From assembly GCA_007123195.1 (NCBI GenBank), contig SKLO01000396.1, positions 1 to 9,837 on the forward strand: a DNA stretch of 9,837 bases, written 5' to 3'. The notes beneath the pieces were generated by a model that had not been told where the DNA came from, ran no database searches, and worked only from the letters and a program-made list of their open reading frames with translations. Source of the stretch: Verrucomicrobiales bacterium. GTDB taxonomy: Bacteria > Verrucomicrobiota > Verrucomicrobiia > Verrucomicrobiales > SKLO01. Position 1 is the stretch's first letter. Each line of letters starts with the position of its first letter. Made by a program: the position numbers and the translations under genes. This document shows positions 8,173-9,837 of this stretch, in pieces.

Positions 8173-9705
8173 ATGTCTATCACCGTCTGGATCATCTTCT
8201 CCTATCTCGGCCTGCTGCTGCTGCTCGGACTTGTCAGCAAACGGTTCTCCAAGGGCACCAGCGCCGACTTTTTTGTCGTCGGCCGCAGCGTGGGGCCGTT
8301 CCTGCTGCTGATGTCGGTGTTCGGCACCACCATGACCGGGTTCGCGCTGGTCGGGTCGACCGGCAAGGCATACACCTCGGGCATTGGCGTTTATGGGCTG
8401 ATGGCGTCGTGGTCCGGGCTGATGCACAGTGCGGTGTTTTTCCTGATCGGCATCCGGTTGTGGGCGATCGGCAAGCGCCACGGTTACCTGACCCAGTGCC
8501 AGTATTTCCGCGCCCGCTATGACTCGCCGTTGGTGTCGTATCTGCTGTTTCCGGCGCTGGTGCTGCTGGTCATTCCGTATTTGCTGGTCGGGGTCATTTC
8601 GGCCGGCAACTTCCTCCGTGGCGCCACCCGCGGCATTTTCATGGAAACCTTTCCGGACACCGCCGGCGGCATCCCGGCCGAGTGGGGAGGGTTGCTGATC
8701 TGCTGTGTGGTGCTGTTCTACGTGTTCGCCGGCGGCATGCGCGGCGCGGTCTGGGCCAACACCATGCAGACCACCATCTTCATGCTCACCGGCGTGATCG
8801 CGTTCTACCTGATCTCGCGCCAGCTCGGCGGCTTGCAGGCCGCGACCCAGGCGGTGGCGGACAGCGACTTCGCCTCCGACCGCCTGGCGCGCGAGGGCAA
8901 GATGGGCCACCTGCAGTTCTTCAGCTACTTCCTGATCCCGCTGTCGGTGGGCATGTTCCCGCACATCTTCCAGCACTGGTTGACGGCCCGCAGCGCCCGC
9001 ACCTTCCGCCTGGCGGTGGTGGCGCACCCGCTGTTCATCATGATCGTATGGGTGCCCACCATCCTCATCGGCACCTGGGCAGCCGCGGCCCTGCCCCCGC
9101 TGACAGAGGGTCAGAACCCGAACATGGTGCTCGGACTGATGGTCAACACCCTGATCGAGAGCCCGGTTTTGTCCGGCATCCTCGCCGCCGGGGTGCTGGC
9201 CGCCATCATGTCGAGCCTCGACTCCCAGTTCATGTGTCTGGGCACCATGTTCACCAACGACATCGTGCTGCGTGTCACCGGTCAGGACCGCTTCACCGAT
9301 CGCCAGAAGATCCTCATCGGGCGCGCGTTCATCGTCGGCGTGGTGGCCTTCACCTACGCTCTGGCGATGTGGCTCAAGGACACCACCCACGTGTTCGACC
9401 TCGGGGTCTGGTGTTTCTCCGGCTTCTCCGGCCTGTTCCCGATCGTGTTTGCCTCGGTCTACTGGCGCCGCACCACCGCCGCCGGGGTGGTGGCCGCGCT
9501 GCTGGTGACCGCTTCTGTCTGGGTGTCGCTGTTCCTGACCGACATCCTCGGCGACAAGGCGCCGGGGGAGGAGATGCTGATCTTCGGCATGATGCCGGTG
9601 GCGCCGATTTTCCTCGCCTCCGCGGTGACGCTGGTGGTGGTGTCGCTGCTCACCCGCCCGCCGTCCGAGGGGACCTTGCGGAAATTCTTCATGGAGCGGG
9701 CGTAG
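8173..9705 (+). CDS. Sodium:solute symporter (SSS family)
   Basis: A 510-residue polytopic membrane protein of the SSS family (LeuT fold, Na+-coupled uptake), with about 13 hydrophobic helices. Visible hallmarks are an N-terminal helix (3-22), then KGTSADFFVVGRSVGPFLLLMSVFGTTMTGF (27-57), the GGMRGAVWANTMQ segment (187-199) that matches the family's Gly-Gly...Trp-x-(D/N)-x-x-Q signature, FPHIFQHWLTAR (262-273), and AAGVLAAIMSSLDSQF (338-353). Within the last, Ser347-Ser348 lie where the Na2 sodium site serines are found. The substrate cannot be read from sequence; relatives are annotated for organic acids, amino acids, sugars or pantothenate. The start at 8173 gives the usual N-terminus, and the open frame back to 7675 overlaps the DUF3311 gene and is not protein-like. 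It forms a two-gene unit with the DUF3311 gene. No Shine-Dalgarno precedes it; ATG follows GCTC. Confidence 0.95.
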   Translation: MSITVWIIFSYLGLLLLLGLVSKRFSKGTSADFFVVGRSVGPFLLLMSVFGTTMTGFALVGSTGKAYTSGIGVYGLMASWSGLMHSAVFFLIGIRLWAIGKRHGYLTQCQYFRARYDSPLVSYLLFPALVLLVIPYLLVGVISAGNFLRGATRGIFMETFPDTAGGIPAEWGGLLICCVVLFYVFAGGMRGAVWANTMQTTIFMLTGVIAFYLISRQLGGLQAATQAVADSDFASDRLAREGKMGHLQFFSYFLIPLSVGMFPHIFQHWLTARSARTFRLAVVAHPLFIMIVWVPTILIGTWAAAALPPLTEGQNPNMVLGLMVNTLIESPVLSGILAAGVLAAIMSSLDSQFMCLGTMFTNDIVLRVTGQDRFTDRQKILIGRAFIVGVVAFTYALAMWLKDTTHVFDLGVWCFSGFSGLFPIVFASVYWRRTTAAGVVAALLVTASVWVSLFLTDILGDKAPGEEMLIFGMMPVAPIFLASAVTLVVVSLLTRPPSEGTLRKFFMERA

Positions 9706-9837
9706 GGGAACGCCGCGCACACTAGTGTGGTGATCGGCAAATATCTGGATAAAACAATTGTCCAAAATTGGGAGTTTCCTCGCTTCGCTCGTTCAGCTTG
9801 CGAGTTCCGCGGGCCTCTTTTCCAACTTCTGCGTTGC
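9706..9837. repeat. AT-richer tail with short inverted repeats, possible repeat-element edge
   Basis: Directly after the symporter stop the base composition changes: 9731-9775 is AT-rich, unlike anything else in the window. It contains a perfect 12-base palindrome CACACTAGTGTG (9718-9729), ACAATTGT (9754-9761), CAATT/AATTG (9755-9759 with 9766-9770), and CTCGC/GCGAG (9779-9783 with 9800-9804), plus the near-repeats GAGTTTCC (9772-9779) and GAGTTCC (9802-9808). No gene and no terminator with a clean T-run is visible. It may be the start of a dispersed repeat or insertion element, or an AT-rich promoter region for a gene beyond the window. Confidence 0.35.

Noticed and set aside
7768..9765. A 665-residue open frame opposite the symporter and DUF3311 genes
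   Set aside because: Same artefact: a low-complexity His/Gln/Gly/Arg-rich translation antisense to two well-supported membrane proteins.

Overview
The window is very GC-rich with strongly G/C-biased third codon positions. It comes from a bacterial chromosome, and nothing in it looks phage- or plasmid-borne. Gene content and style (Pro/Ala-rich single-pass membrane protein, a short DUF3311 protein next to a sodium:solute symporter, an orphan carB beside a small hypothetical gene, start codons without Shine-Dalgarno sequences) suggest the Verrucomicrobiota/Planctomycetota group, perhaps an Opitutales-like verrucomicrobium. That placement is an inference from general resemblance; there is no rRNA here to fix it.

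Layout. Bases 1-467 (+) hold the end of a Pro/Ala-rich single-pass membrane protein. Bases 468-1028 carry no large gene. They hold a possible 25-residue hydrophobic peptide (664-741, +), several stem-loops, and on the minus strand what reads as a 40-residue gene broken by one missing base (882-1003). That fragment follows a stand-alone cyclic-nucleotide-binding protein (1029-1538, -). A small protein with a predicted ferredoxin-like fold (1760-2029, -) lies divergent from carB. On the plus strand follow carB (2298-5537), a PfkB-family sugar kinase (5595-6530) and thiD (6632-7480), spaced 57 and 101 bases apart. A 387-base gap with competing RNA helices (7481-7867) precedes a DUF3311 membrane protein (7868-8152) and a sodium:solute symporter (8173-9705), which very likely work together. 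The last 130 bases are AT-richer and full of short inverted repeats, perhaps the edge of a repeat element.

How the genes relate. carB supplies carbamoyl phosphate for pyrimidine and arginine synthesis; its partner carA is not in the window. The PfkB kinase and ThiD share the ribokinase fold but act on different substrates, so their adjacency with carB looks like a loose housekeeping cluster. The DUF3311/symporter pair is a recurrent two-gene transporter unit of unknown substrate.

No defence system, CRISPR array, transposase, rRNA or tRNA is seen. The observations most worth a second look are the start-codon context (six of eight starts, the short peptide included, read TC-ATG with no Shine-Dalgarno), the frameshifted small gene, and the leader RNA before the transporter genes.
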